From the NCBI RefSeq assembly GCF_002355595.1, contig NZ_AP017422.1, forward strand, positions 2,418,001 through 2,482,000: a stretch of 64,000 bases of DNA, in the 5' to 3' direction. Origin of the DNA: Filimonas lacunae. Lineage in GTDB: Bacteria > Bacteroidota > Bacteroidia > Chitinophagales > Chitinophagaceae. Every line of letters begins with the position of its first letter. Within the stretch, counting starts at the first letter, position 1. A program made the position numbers and the translations under genes. A model generated the notes under the pieces. That model did no database searches. It had not been told where the DNA came from and saw only the letters and a list, made by a program, of their open reading frames with translations. Shown here in pieces: positions 37,791-47,628 of the stretch.

Positions 37791-40700
37791 ATGTTTTCTA
37801 AATTTATACATAGGCCTGTATTTGCGATAGTGATTTCGATTGTTATTGTATTTATGGGTACCCTGGCAATCCTCAAATTGCCAACCTCCCAGTTTCCCGA
37901 TATTGCGCCTACTACGGTCAATATCTTTATTGCCTATCCCGGCGCCAGTGCCGATGTACTGGTGCAATCCACACTCATTACCCTGGAAAACGCCATCAAT
38001 GGTGTGCAGGACATGCGTTACATGGCCACAGATGCCACCAGTGCGGGTGAAGCCACATTAAGAATCATTTTTGAGCCGGGCACCGACCCCAACCAGGCGG
38101 TGATACGGGTGAAGACCCGGGTAGACCAGGTAATGCCGCTGTTACCTGAACTGGTACAGCGCGAAGGGGTGGTAATCACCCCCATACAGCCCAGTATGTT
38201 GATGTATGTGAACCTGTATGCGAAGGATAAGAACATGGATGAAAAATTCCTGTACAACTATGCCAACGTAAAAATGCTCCCTGAAATTAACCGTATCAAG
38301 GGTGTAGCACGTTCACAGATATTAGGTAGCCGTACCTATGCCATGCGTATATGGCTGAACCCGGATCGTATGCGTGCATACAATGTTTCTGTAGATGATG
38401 TAATGAAAGCGCTGGGCGAACAAAGTATTGTAGGCCGTCCCGGACGTATAGGTCAAAGCTCTGGTATTAAAGCGCAGTCACTCGAATACGTATTAACCTA
38501 TAAAGGACGTTTCAGTGAACCGGAGCAATACGAAAATGTGATTGTACGCGCCAACGCCAACGGTGAGCGCATTCGTTTAAAAGATATTGGTAAAGCAGAG
38601 TTAGGTAGTGAATTCTTTGATATTTATTCTAACCTCGATGGGCATCCATCCGCTTCTATCGTATTAAAGCAGAACTATGGCAGTAACGCCAACGAGGTAA
38701 TTGAAAGTGTGAAAAAGAAGCTGGAGGAAATGAAGGAAACCTTCCCTCCGGGCCTGGATTACAAAATCAGCTATGACGTATCTAAATTCCTGGACGCTTC
38801 TATTGAGCAGGTAATTGATACGCTGCGTGATGCGTTTATCCTGGTGGCTATTGTGGTATTCATCTTCCTGGGCGACTGGCGCTCTACGTTGATCCCGATT
38901 CTGGCGGTACCTGTATCGCTGGTAGGTGCCTTCTTCGTTATCCAGTTTTTTGGTATTACCATTAACCTGGTTACTTTGTTTGCGTTGGTACTGGCTATTG
39001 GTATTGTGGTCGATGACGCCATTGTGGTGGTGGAAGCGGTGCATGCGAAGTTTGAAGAGCATCCGCATATTTCACCTTACAGAGCAGTGAAGATGGTGCT
39101 GGGTGAAATCAGTGGTGCTATCATCGCTATTACCGCGGTGATGGTGTCGGTATTCATTCCTATTTCGTTCATGTCCGGACCTGTAGGTACATTCTACCGT
39201 CAGTTCTCTATCACCATGGCCAGCTCTATCGTAATCTCGGCTATCATCGCCCTTACGCTTACGCCGGTATTATGTGCCATGCTGTTGAAAAACCATCATG
39301 GTCATCCGAAAAAGAAAAATTTATTTACCCGTGCACTAGATAGCTTCAACCGTGGCTTTGATAAAATGACCGGCGGTTATGTAAGCATATTAAAAAGGAT
39401 TGTTAACAGAAGATGGGTTACGTTCATCGTGTTGATAGCTTTCTGTGCCGGGACTTATTTTGTGAATAAATCACTGCCTTCCGGCTTTATTCCTATTGAA
39501 GACCAGGGTACTATTTACGCCATTATTCAAACGCCTCCGGGTTCCACACTGGAAACCACCAACGAGGTATCGCGCAGATTACAGAAGATTTGTGAAGAGG
39601 TTGACGGCGTAGAATCTGTATCGTCACTGGCAGGTTATGAGATTATGACAGAAGGCCGCGGTTCCAACGCCGGTACCTGTTTAATTAACCTGAAATCATG
39701 GGGTGAAAGAAAACACAAGGTTACCGAGATCATGAAGGAGCTGGAAGAGAAATCCAAAGATCTGGGTGCCAAAATTGAATTCTTTGAACCGCCAGCTATT
39801 CCGGGCTTTGGTGCTTCCGGTGGTTTCTCTATGCGTTTGCTGGATAAAAACACCACTACCGATTACCAGGATTTTGACAAGGTGCAAAAAGCGTTTATGG
39901 AAGAACTGGCCAAGCATAAAGAACTAACAGGTTTGTTCAGCTTCTTTGCGGCCAACTATCCTCAGTACGAGCTGGAAGTGGATAACGATCTGGCTATGCA
40001 GAAAGGGGTGTCAATAGGCAAGGCCATGGAAAACCTGGACATCATGATCGGTAGTACTTACGAGCAGGGCTTTATCAAGTTCAACCGTTTCTTCAAAGTA
40101 TATGTTCAGTCCGATCCGCAGTTCAGAAGATTGCCTTCCGACATCCTTAATTTATATGTAAAGAACGATCAGGGTGAAATGGTGCCATACTCTGCGTTTA
40201 TGAAACTGAGGAAAACCCAGGGCCCCAATGAGATTACCCGCTATAACATGTACAACTCTGCGGCTATCCAGGGTTTACCTGCCGAAGGTTATACTACCGC
40301 CGACGCCATTGCAGCGGTGAAAGAAGTGGCTAAAAAACTGCCTAAAGGGTATGATATTGCCTGGGAAGGTTTATCGTTCGATGAAGCGAACAAGGGTAAC
40401 GAAGCCATTTACATCTTCGCGATTGTATTGATATTCGTATACTTTGTACTGGCTGCACAATATGAAAGCTTTATCATTCCGCTGGCGGTGATCATCTCCT
40501 TACCGGTAGGTATTTTCGGTACTTTCTTCTTCCTGAAAATGATGGGCCTGGAAAACAACATCTATGCTCAGGTAGGTTTGATCATGCTGGTGGGGCTGTT
40601 AGGTAAAAACGCCGTATTGATTGTGGAGTTTGCGGTGCAGAAACGTTCAGAAGGTCTTACCATTACCGAGGCAGCCATAGAAGGCGCTAAAGTGCGTTTC

Positions 40701-40982
40701 CGTCCTATCTTAATGACCTCATTCGCCTTTATCGCAGGTTTGATACCATTGGTAATTGCCAAAGGTGCAGGTGCCATCGGTAACCGCACACTGGGTGGCG
40801 CTGCGTTAGGTGGTATGCTGTTCGGTACTGTGTTCGGCGTAATTATAGTGCCTGGTTTGTACTACATTTTCGGTTCACTGGCCAACGGTCGCAAGCTGAT
40901 TAAGTTTGAAGAAGAGACTTCACTGTCCGAAGGATTCGTGCATCAGATAGATGATTTTTCACACAATGAAGAAGGAGAATAA
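37791..40982 (+). CDS. RND efflux pump, HAE1/AcrB type
   Basis: This 1063-residue protein has the AcrB architecture: one N-terminal helix, a large periplasmic loop, five helices, and the same again. Proton-relay aspartates occur in GIVVDDAIVVVEA in the middle of helix 4. The motif FGITINLVTLFALVLAIGIVVDD and the C-terminal GLLGKNAVLIVEFA are typical of HAE1 pumps, which export hydrophobic or amphiphilic compounds such as drugs and detergents using the proton gradient. It lies between adaptor and outer-membrane genes. Confidence 0.95.
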   Translation: MFSKFIHRPVFAIVISIVIVFMGTLAILKLPTSQFPDIAPTTVNIFIAYPGASADVLVQSTLITLENAINGVQDMRYMATDATSAGEATLRIIFEPGTDPNQAVIRVKTRVDQVMPLLPELVQREGVVITPIQPSMLMYVNLYAKDKNMDEKFLYNYANVKMLPEINRIKGVARSQILGSRTYAMRIWLNPDRMRAYNVSVDDVMKALGEQSIVGRPGRIGQSSGIKAQSLEYVLTYKGRFSEPEQYENVIVRANANGERIRLKDIGKAELGSEFFDIYSNLDGHPSASIVLKQNYGSNANEVIESVKKKLEEMKETFPPGLDYKISYDVSKFLDASIEQVIDTLRDAFILVAIVVFIFLGDWRSTLIPILAVPVSLVGAFFVIQFFGITINLVTLFALVLAIGIVVDDAIVVVEAVHAKFEEHPHISPYRAVKMVLGEISGAIIAITAVMVSVFIPISFMSGPVGTFYRQFSITMASSIVISAIIALTLTPVLCAMLLKNHHGHPKKKNLFTRALDSFNRGFDKMTGGYVSILKRIVNRRWVTFIVLIAFCAGTYFVNKSLPSGFIPIEDQGTIYAIIQTPPGSTLETTNEVSRRLQKICEEVDGVESVSSLAGYEIMTEGRGSNAGTCLINLKSWGERKHKVTEIMKELEEKSKDLGAKIEFFEPPAIPGFGASGGFSMRLLDKNTTTDYQDFDKVQKAFMEELAKHKELTGLFSFFAANYPQYELEVDNDLAMQKGVSIGKAMENLDIMIGSTYEQGFIKFNRFFKVYVQSDPQFRRLPSDILNLYVKNDQGEMVPYSAFMKLRKTQGPNEITRYNMYNSAAIQGLPAEGYTTADAIAAVKEVAKKLPKGYDIAWEGLSFDEANKGNEAIYIFAIVLIFVYFVLAAQYESFIIPLAVIISLPVGIFGTFFFLKMMGLENNIYAQVGLIMLVGLLGKNAVLIVEFAVQKRSEGLTITEAAIEGAKVRFRPILMTSFAFIAGLIPLVIAKGAGAIGNRTLGGAALGGMLFGTVFGVIIVPGLYYIFGSLANGRKLIKFEEETSLSEGFVHQIDDFSHNEEGE

Positions 40983-40983
40983 C

Positions 40984-42414
40984 ATGGTAAAAAAATTGAA
41001 ATATAGCAGCCTGGCAATTGCTTCGGCAGCACTCAGTATCACTGCATGTAAGCTGCCCGCTGTTGTGGAGAAAACTGAAAACAATAATCTTCCTGCGAGT
41101 TATGGCAACTCGCAGGATACACTTAGCGCTGCCAAGATTAAGTGGAAAGAATACTTTACAGATCCTTACTTAAATGCCCTGATTGATACAGCGCTGGTAA
41201 ACAACCAGGAGCTGAACATTACCTTACAGGAAATTGAAATGAGCCGCAACGAGGTACGTGCCCGCAAAGGGGAGTATTTACCTTTTGTAGGTGTGAGAGC
41301 AGGGGTAGGGGCAGAGAAGGCAGCCAAATACACGCTACAGGGTGCATTGGAAGAGAAAGTGCCTATTGTAGACGATAAAGAAAACCCGAAACCGGTAGGT
41401 GATTTCCTGCTGGGGGTGTATGCCAATTGGGAAATAGATATCTGGAACAAGTTGCATAATGCCACCAAGGCTTCTTACAATCATTTCCTGGCCAGTATGG
41501 AAGGCCGGAACTTTGTAATCACTAACCTGATTGCAGAGGTGGCCAATTCTTATTATGAATTACTGGCGTTGGACAACCAGCTGGATATTGTAAATAAGAA
41601 TATCGAAATTTTAACCAGCGCGCTGGAAATTGTAAAGATGCAGAAAGAAGCCACCCGCGTTACAGAGCTGGCGGTGAAAAAGTTTGAGGCTGAAGTGCTG
41701 AAAACGAAGAGCATGCAGTATGATATTAAACAGCAGGTTACGGAAACGGAGAATAAGATCAACTTTCTGTTAGGTCGCTATCCACAGCCTATTGCACGTA
41801 ACGACCAGTCGTTCAATAGCCTGGTTCCACCCGCTATTCATGCAGGTATGCCGGCACAACTGTTGGCCAACCGTCCGGATATCAGGCAGGCCGAGCTGGA
41901 AATTACAGCTGCCAAGCTGGACATTAAAGTAGCCAAAGCGCAGTTTTATCCTTCTTTGGGTATATCGGCCGCTTTCGGTTACCAGGCATTTAACCCCTCT
42001 TATTTCTTACATACCCCGGAGAGTATTTTATATTCCCTGGCTGGCGATTTAATGGCGCCACTGGTAAACAGGAACGCCATTAAAGCCACTTATATGAATG
42101 CCAGTGCCAAACAGATACAGGCAGTGTATAATTACCAGAAAACGGTGATTAACGCGTATGTAGAAGTAGCCAATCAGTTGTCTAAAATAGGCAACCTGGA
42201 AAAAAGCTACGATCTGAAATCGCAGCAGGTAGATGCATTAACGCAATCCATTGACATTTCAAATGCCCTGTTTAAATCGGCGCGTGCAGATTATATGGAA
42301 GTGTTGATGACCCAACGCGATGCGCTGGAGTCGAAGTTTGAACTGGTAGAAACCAAAAAGCAGCAAATGAATGCGATGGTAAATGTGTACCGTGCATTAG
42401 GCGGCGGCTGGTAA
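40984..42414 (+). CDS. TolC-like outer membrane efflux lipoprotein
   Basis: This 476-residue protein carries a lipobox ITAC (C22) and two copies of the outer-membrane efflux repeat: long coiled-coil hairpins separated by beta strands, as in OprM/NodT-type channels. The conserved LLANRPDIRQAELEITAAKLDIKVAKAQFYPSL lies near residue 290. The start is taken at the ATG one base after the pump's stop, with a GGAG-type site 8 bases before it; an in-frame ATG upstream inside the pump gene is less likely. It completes the efflux operon, which ends at the terminator 42454-42479. Confidence 0.94.
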   Translation: MVKKLKYSSLAIASAALSITACKLPAVVEKTENNNLPASYGNSQDTLSAAKIKWKEYFTDPYLNALIDTALVNNQELNITLQEIEMSRNEVRARKGEYLPFVGVRAGVGAEKAAKYTLQGALEEKVPIVDDKENPKPVGDFLLGVYANWEIDIWNKLHNATKASYNHFLASMEGRNFVITNLIAEVANSYYELLALDNQLDIVNKNIEILTSALEIVKMQKEATRVTELAVKKFEAEVLKTKSMQYDIKQQVTETENKINFLLGRYPQPIARNDQSFNSLVPPAIHAGMPAQLLANRPDIRQAELEITAAKLDIKVAKAQFYPSLGISAAFGYQAFNPSYFLHTPESILYSLAGDLMAPLVNRNAIKATYMNASAKQIQAVYNYQKTVINAYVEVANQLSKIGNLEKSYDLKSQQVDALTQSIDISNALFKSARADYMEVLMTQRDALESKFELVETKKQQMNAMVNVYRALGGGW

Positions 42415-42453
42415 TATATTCAGGCTTTTAACTATTGTGTGATGTGTATGAAT

Positions 42454-42479
42454 AAGGGCCGGCTTTTGCCGGCCCTTTT
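42454..42479 (+). terminator. Terminator of the RND efflux operon
   Basis: AAGGGCCGGC (42454-42463) and GCCGGCCCTT (42468-42477) form a perfect 10-bp stem with a TTTT loop and a short T-run, 40 bases after the efflux channel gene. Confidence 0.85.
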
Positions 42480-42566
42480 ACGTCTCAAATACCCGGTTTT
42501 ATGTCTTTTTTGCACCCGGTCACCTGCCGGTGAGTGGTGTAAGTTTACACTACAAAAACCGTAACA

Positions 42567-42974
42567 GTGAAAACAACCACATTAACCGAGGATATGCTGG
42601 TGCATTGCGTTACTGCCAGTTCGTTTCCCGAAGGCGTAAGGCAGGCGCATGAAACGTTGCATGCCCTGGTGCCTAACGTGGACAGGCGCAATTATTTTGG
42701 CCTGTCGCGGCGCGATGAAAAGGGCATTATTCTCTACAAAGCGGGCGTTACCGCTTTGGATAAAGGCGAGCTGGACCGGTTTCAGCTGGAAACCATTTGT
42801 TTGGCGAAAGGAGATTACCTGTATATAGATGTACCGGATTTTATGAAAAACCGGCCTGGTATAGGGCAGGCATTTGAACAGCTGATAGCGGATGAGAGAA
42901 TGGCGGCGGACGGTTTTTGCATTGAATGGTATTTAAGCCTGGGGCTTTGCCGTTGTATGGTAAGGATGAAATAA
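42567..42974 (+). CDS. Small GyrI-like or effector-binding-like protein (tentative)
   Basis: This 135-residue protein starts at a GTG; no ATG fits. Its alternating strands and helices, with NYFGLSRRDEKGIILYKAG and GDYLYIDVPDF, recall the GyrI/AraC effector-binding fold, which binds small molecules without a DNA-binding part, but the match is weak. It lies 21 bases before the VOC-family gene on the same strand, so the two are probably cotranscribed. Function unknown. Confidence 0.55.
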   Translation: MKTTTLTEDMLVHCVTASSFPEGVRQAHETLHALVPNVDRRNYFGLSRRDEKGIILYKAGVTALDKGELDRFQLETICLAKGDYLYIDVPDFMKNRPGIGQAFEQLIADERMAADGFCIEWYLSLGLCRCMVRMK

Positions 42975-42995
42975 GTAACGATTAAAATTTCCATT

Positions 42996-43841
42996 ATGAT
43001 AAATAATTCCATGTACCCTTGCTTTATTCTGAAAGGAAAGGCAGAAGAAGCCGCTGATTTTTACATCAGCACTTTTGGCCATGCTGCTGTGGCGCAGCGT
43101 ATGCCTTTTGTAGTGCAGATAACCGTGCACGGACAAAAAATGATGTTATTGAATGATGGGCCCGACACACAGCCCACACCTGCTATCTCTTTTATGGTGC
43201 TGAGTGACACTGCAGAGGAAACCGAAAAATACTATCAGGCACTGGCTGAAGGGGGGAAGGTGATGATGGAGCTGGGCACTTATCCCTGGAGTGATAAATA
43301 CGGCTGGGTGGCTGATAAATATGGCATTTCGTGGCAGCTGTATACCGGCACTAAAACCGAACAGGAGCAAAGGATATCTCCTACACTAATGTTCACAGGT
43401 GATAATGCCGGTAAGGCATCAGAAGCGATTCATTATTACACGACCGTGTTTCCTCATTCCAGCATACAGGGCATTCTGAAATATGCAGAAGGGGAGGGAG
43501 ATAGCACAGACAATGTGAAACATGCGCAGTTTTCGCTGAATGGCTATTGGGTGATGGCTATGGATAGTTCGTATAATCATGGTTTTGGCTTTACCGATGC
43601 GGTTTCGCTGGTGGTGGAGTGCGCTACCCAGGAGGAAATTGACCAATACTGGAATACCTTAACTGCCGATGGTGGTAAAGAGGTGGCCTGTGGCTGGTTA
43701 GTAGATAAATATGGCCTTCGCTGGCAGATAATACCGGATAATATAGGGAAGCTGTTCAATGACCCGGAAAAAGGGCCGCGGGCAGTGGAAAAGATGCTGA
43801 AAATGAAGAAACTGATCAAAGCAGAATTGGAAAACGCATAA
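42996..43841 (+). CDS. Tandem PhnB-like VOC family protein
   Basis: This 281-residue protein contains two glyoxalase-type (VOC) modules of the PhnB/3-demethylubiquinone methyltransferase-like group. Both show the FYI.TF or YYTTVFP opening, a central acidic patch and WLVDKYGLRWQI or WVADKYGISWQL near the end of each module. Such proteins often bind metals or small ligands; the activity here is unknown. It probably shares a transcript with the small protein upstream. Confidence 0.9.
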   Translation: MINNSMYPCFILKGKAEEAADFYISTFGHAAVAQRMPFVVQITVHGQKMMLLNDGPDTQPTPAISFMVLSDTAEETEKYYQALAEGGKVMMELGTYPWSDKYGWVADKYGISWQLYTGTKTEQEQRISPTLMFTGDNAGKASEAIHYYTTVFPHSSIQGILKYAEGEGDSTDNVKHAQFSLNGYWVMAMDSSYNHGFGFTDAVSLVVECATQEEIDQYWNTLTADGGKEVACGWLVDKYGLRWQIIPDNIGKLFNDPEKGPRAVEKMLKMKKLIKAELENA

Positions 43842-43861
43842 AATAATATTTTCTGTCAATA

Positions 43862-43897
43862 AATGGCCCGTTGTACAATGCGTATCAACGGGCCATT
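43862..43897 (+). repeat. 12-bp perfect inverted repeat after the VOC gene
   Basis: AATGGCCCGTTG (43862-43873) and CAACGGGCCATT (43886-43897) are exact reverse complements with a 12-nt loop, 20 bases after the VOC stop codon. No T-run follows, so it may be a weak or factor-dependent terminator. Confidence 0.65.
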
Positions 43898-43916
43898 GTA
43901 TGTTAATCAGATTTAT

Positions 43917-43947
43917 TTTGGATATATATGACCGCCGGATATCTTTG
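43917..43947 (+). promoter_or_regulatory. Strong promoter-like element without a plus-strand gene
   Basis: TTTG (43917-43920) and TATCTTTG (43940-43947) match the consensus exactly with a 19-base spacer, the clearest promoter in the window. No plus-strand ORF begins within 2 kb; transcription from here would run antisense into the 3' end of the GH18-like gene. Confidence 0.55.
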
Positions 43948-44011
43948 CGGCGTAACCCTTTATTGATAACCCAAACCCAATTTAAAAAGTATTGAATCTT
44001 CTACTCTTTTA

Positions 44012-46077
44012 CTAAGGCACATCATTCTGCTTTAACAACGGTAATATCAGAAATCTTGCGGTTAATATGCCTACAATACCACCCAGGGTAATAATGCCCA
44101 GTAAGGTATACAAGGATATGTTTACACAATCCGGATCGGGCATGCACTTTAATGATTTTTTGAAGTAACTACCCGATTTAATCCCTATCGTTTCCCAGTG
44201 TATTTTAACGGTGTTACCTACGCCAAAGAAAGGCAACTGGTCGTTTACAAACACATACGAAAAGGCAAATAGGGTAAGCAGGATGGTGAAGGCCATGAGT
44301 ATACGGGCTACTGGTTTTTTATAGCTCCAGTCGTCGCCCTTGTTCTTGAGGTTGTAAACATACACAACGCCGAATATAATACAGCCCAGCAGCATGATCA
44401 GGGATGCGCATAAAAGAAACCGGGTAAGCTCATTGCTGAGATATTCAAATTCGGTAACCAATACCCGGCGCAGATCTGCCGGCCGGTCACGTCTTTGTAG
44501 TTGCTGTTTATTATATCCTCTTACAACTGTATCAAGTCCCAGGTCGTGTACATATTGTAAGAGATAATTGATAGAAGAGTCGCCCTGTATATGTTCAAAG
44601 CATTCTTCACAGGGATTGGTGATGATATAGTTGTATAAAGCTAAACGGCGGTATAGTTTTTCCCAGAAGGTAAAAGGATGTGTGCTGGTGATGGTGCTGT
44701 CTTTTACCAGTGTGGTATCGATAGTAGTAAGTGTGTACAGCATGGAGTTCCATACATCTATATAATTAACATTATTACCTACATAACAAATACCGGCGCC
44801 ACCGAGCTTGTTGTCTGTAACCATTTCAAATCTTCCGGTAATGGCAGGTAAATCACTGGCTTCGTAAGCGTTGGCTGGTACGGTAAAAATGAATTTGGAT
44901 GCGGGTACTTTTTGGCTCAGGAAATAAGATACTGCTGAACTGTCGTTAATAAAAAACGCATCGCAGGAAGAATCTAAATCAGATATGTTTATATAGGTAG
45001 GAGTAATTTCCTCAGGTAGGGTAAGGGCTACCTGAAAACCGGGATGCGCCTGCTTTACAGCTTTAGATAAAAAGGATACAAAGTCGGTGAACCTGTTTCT
45101 GTCGCTTTCGTCCAGTGTGGCAAAGTGAATGTTGATGCCATCTGCCGGGCGTTTGCTCAGTAGTTCCAGTATGCCATCCGATAATTTATGTTGTGCTTTT
45201 ACACTTTTTAAAAAACTGCTGGTGGTAGTGGGATTAGCCAGTTGAATAGTGAAGGCTATTTTACAACCGGCATTTTTAGCGGTGTCTGCAATGTTGGGTA
45301 TGGTGTTCCAGTTGTTTAATGCCGTGAAGTTGCCGGTTTTGCCATTGAACTGCAGGGCATCATATATCCACCAGTCAAACTCTTTAAAGGGAGTGTTGCG
45401 CGAGTCATATGGTTCGGCTGTGTTATAAAAGCCATAAAAGGAAGTGAGCTTACGTAAGGTGAGAGAGTAATCTTTAATAGATATCCCTTCCCGTTTACGA
45501 AAGCTTTGCGGCCCCATATCTATGATGTTGCGCGTGGTGGTGGTTTTTTGCGCACGCTCTTCTTTTTCTTTTTTGGTTAACGGTTTTCCGGGAGAAGGAG
45601 GTAAAAGTTTTTTAATAATTTCACTGATATCTAAATCGGTTACTGTAGAGTCAGTAACGCCGGTAGAGTCGGTAGTGGGGTGCGTGATATCTTTCAGCGT
45701 TGTTACAAGCGGGAAGCGGCTTTGCAGCGAATCTATCAACGCCATAATAGTGTCGTAATGCTGGTCTTGCTTGTCGGCAATAGTAGCAATCATCAGCTTC
45801 AGATTGTCGGCTGTAATGCGTATGGAGTCACCGATAGAAAGACTTTTTATAATGTTTAAAACCCTTTCTTTCTCCCTCTTTTGCGCGTTGGCTCTGAATT
45901 TAAAGAACTGTGCAATGGACTTTAAAATTCCTTGTTTGGACTTTAAAGTATCTTCAAAAGCCTTTGCAGCAGTGTCTTTGGGGGATAATGGATATAGGGA
46001 AATGCGCTGGAATGCAGGCCGCAAACAAGCAGTAAGGTTATTAGGAAGCATACAGGCAGGGTAAATTTTCTTTTCAT
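44012..46077 (-). CDS. GH18-like membrane protein, reading frame broken at its N-terminus
   Basis: A continuous frame of about 690 codons has a degenerate glycoside hydrolase family 18-like TIM barrel (DGINIHFATLDESD near residue 320, with the catalytic DxxDxDxE motif altered) and two or three C-terminal membrane helices. Its own N-terminus lacks a signal peptide. An ATG at 46077 in another frame starts a textbook signal peptide (MKRKFTLPVCFLITLL..). The two join exactly if one base is added to the G5 run at 45980-45984. The frame was therefore broken by a one-base deletion, or the site is a sequencing error, or it is programmed. It lies divergent to the eCIS operon and might help it cross or attach to the cell envelope (inference). 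Confidence 0.7.
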
Positions 46078-46180
46078 AACGAAAGAGCAAAATGTATAAA
46101 GGCGGCTTGAAATTAAAAATTATTTATGTATTAGCAACTTTAAAAAATATAATCTAGTTTTACCCGCCTATACTGTTCTT

Positions 46181-46729
46181 ATGATTTACGAAAGTTTGAC
46201 ATGTATAGCTGATGAGTTAAATGAGTATTTCAGGGTAAGGCTAAAAATACCTGAGGATAAAGTGGTGCTAAGTTCACTGGTAAATCAGGATGGAACAGTA
46301 GCAATACCTAGTGAAAATAAGATAGCGTTAACCTTAGTAAATATTGAAAAAGAACCGGCAGCTAACAAAGGAGTTCTTACCAGAGATGCCCCCAGTGTGA
46401 GTGTTAATTTGCAGGTGATGTTTGCGGTGTATTTTTCCAGTAACAACTATTCGGAAGGATTAAAATTTCTTTCGCTGATTATTTCTTTCATGCAGCAGAA
46501 GCCTGTGTTTACAAGGGCGAACAGCCCGGCCCTGCATGACAGTATAGAAAAGATTTCGGTGGAGATAGAAACGTGTGGCCTGGACAGGTTAAACAATTTG
46601 TGGGCAACATTGGGGGCTAAATACATGCCTTCGGTGATGTACCGCGTTAGAATGTTAACCTATGATGCAGAAGTGAGCAGGGAATACAGGCCGGTGATTC
46701 AGGGAATTTCAACAGCTGGAAGCATATAA
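46181..46729 (+). CDS. eCIS cap/tail-terminator protein (DUF4255, Pvc16/Afp16-like)
   Basis: This 182-residue protein fits DUF4255, the N-terminal part of Pvc16/Afp16, which caps the distal end of the contractile sheath and tube. Strong points are the opening MIYESLTCIADELNEYF, SENKIALTLVNIEKEPA and a late MPSVMYRVRMLTY. It is the first gene of the eCIS operon, divergent from the GH18-like gene. A TAGTTTTA sequence near 46151 may be a weak -7 box. Confidence 0.9.
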   Translation: MIYESLTCIADELNEYFRVRLKIPEDKVVLSSLVNQDGTVAIPSENKIALTLVNIEKEPAANKGVLTRDAPSVSVNLQVMFAVYFSSNNYSEGLKFLSLIISFMQQKPVFTRANSPALHDSIEKISVEIETCGLDRLNNLWATLGAKYMPSVMYRVRMLTYDAEVSREYRPVIQGISTAGSI

Positions 46730-46771
46730 AACTCTATAAATAAATTTAACCCTTAGCTTAAAAGTTGCCTT

Positions 46772-47608
46772 ATGGATAGCCGTTTCAGCCCACTGGTAAC
46801 TGTTGCCTTTGCACATAGTTATTTCAGTGATGAAAAGCTGAAAGTCTTTCGCGTGTTACCTGCAAAGGAAACAGAATGGCTTTTGGCGCAGCACGACCTG
46901 CTATTAAAAACACAGGAAAACAGATTTGTCATCTGTTTTAACAGCCTGGTATATGGCACCTCCCGGAGCCGTGAGCAGGTGTGTGATCATGATATTGTCC
47001 TTCGCTTTTATATACTCAATTCCGATCCTTATTTTTTACAATATACCGAAGCGCTGGATGCCTATGTTCCGGGCAAAAACCTGCTTCAATTTTCCAACAC
47101 CCATGGCAATGAAAAATTGCATCCCGGTGAATTTGCAGATAACGACATTGTGGTAACGGATGAAACCGTACAGAAAGACACCGCATTTTTTCCGGTAAAG
47201 CCTTTTGCAGTAATGAGTTTGCATTTGAAGCAACTTACTGCCGCATTATATACAGTACAGTTTGCCACCAGGCAAACCTATTGGCGTTACATATTATCTA
47301 CCAGCTTTTTGCAGCAACTGGAAAAGCCTGCTATTGTAGGCAAGCAATCGAAAGCAGTTTTTAAAGGACCGGAATGGATTACACTGCCCGACAACCGGAA
47401 GGCGCTGTGTTTTGTTTCGGGCGAAAAAATAGCTTTTCACGAAATACCCAACAGAGACTGGCAGCTGGTAGAGCAGTATGATGAAGTAACAGGGCGGTTT
47501 AAAGTAGTGAAGAAGATATTGCCGGCGCCCGATATTACCCATTTATCGGTTATCGACACCAGTGTTGATACCGCATCCCTTCGTTCTTATTCGGAGATTA
47601 TTTTATAA
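46772..47608 (+). CDS. Unknown eCIS-associated protein
   Basis: This 278-residue protein has no signal peptide or membrane segment. It is beta-rich with isolated motifs (LLLKTQENRFVICF, YWRYILSTSFL). I do not recognise a domain. It sits between the cap gene and the sheath gene on the same strand, 42 and 20 bases from its neighbours, so it is surely part of the injection-system operon. Position suggests a structural or assembly role, perhaps a cap adaptor; this is only inferred from context. Confidence 0.7.
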   Translation: MDSRFSPLVTVAFAHSYFSDEKLKVFRVLPAKETEWLLAQHDLLLKTQENRFVICFNSLVYGTSRSREQVCDHDIVLRFYILNSDPYFLQYTEALDAYVPGKNLLQFSNTHGNEKLHPGEFADNDIVVTDETVQKDTAFFPVKPFAVMSLHLKQLTAALYTVQFATRQTYWRYILSTSFLQQLEKPAIVGKQSKAVFKGPEWITLPDNRKALCFVSGEKIAFHEIPNRDWQLVEQYDEVTGRFKVVKKILPAPDITHLSVIDTSVDTASLRSYSEIIL

Positions 47609-47628
47609 AAACAAAAAACCACAATGTT

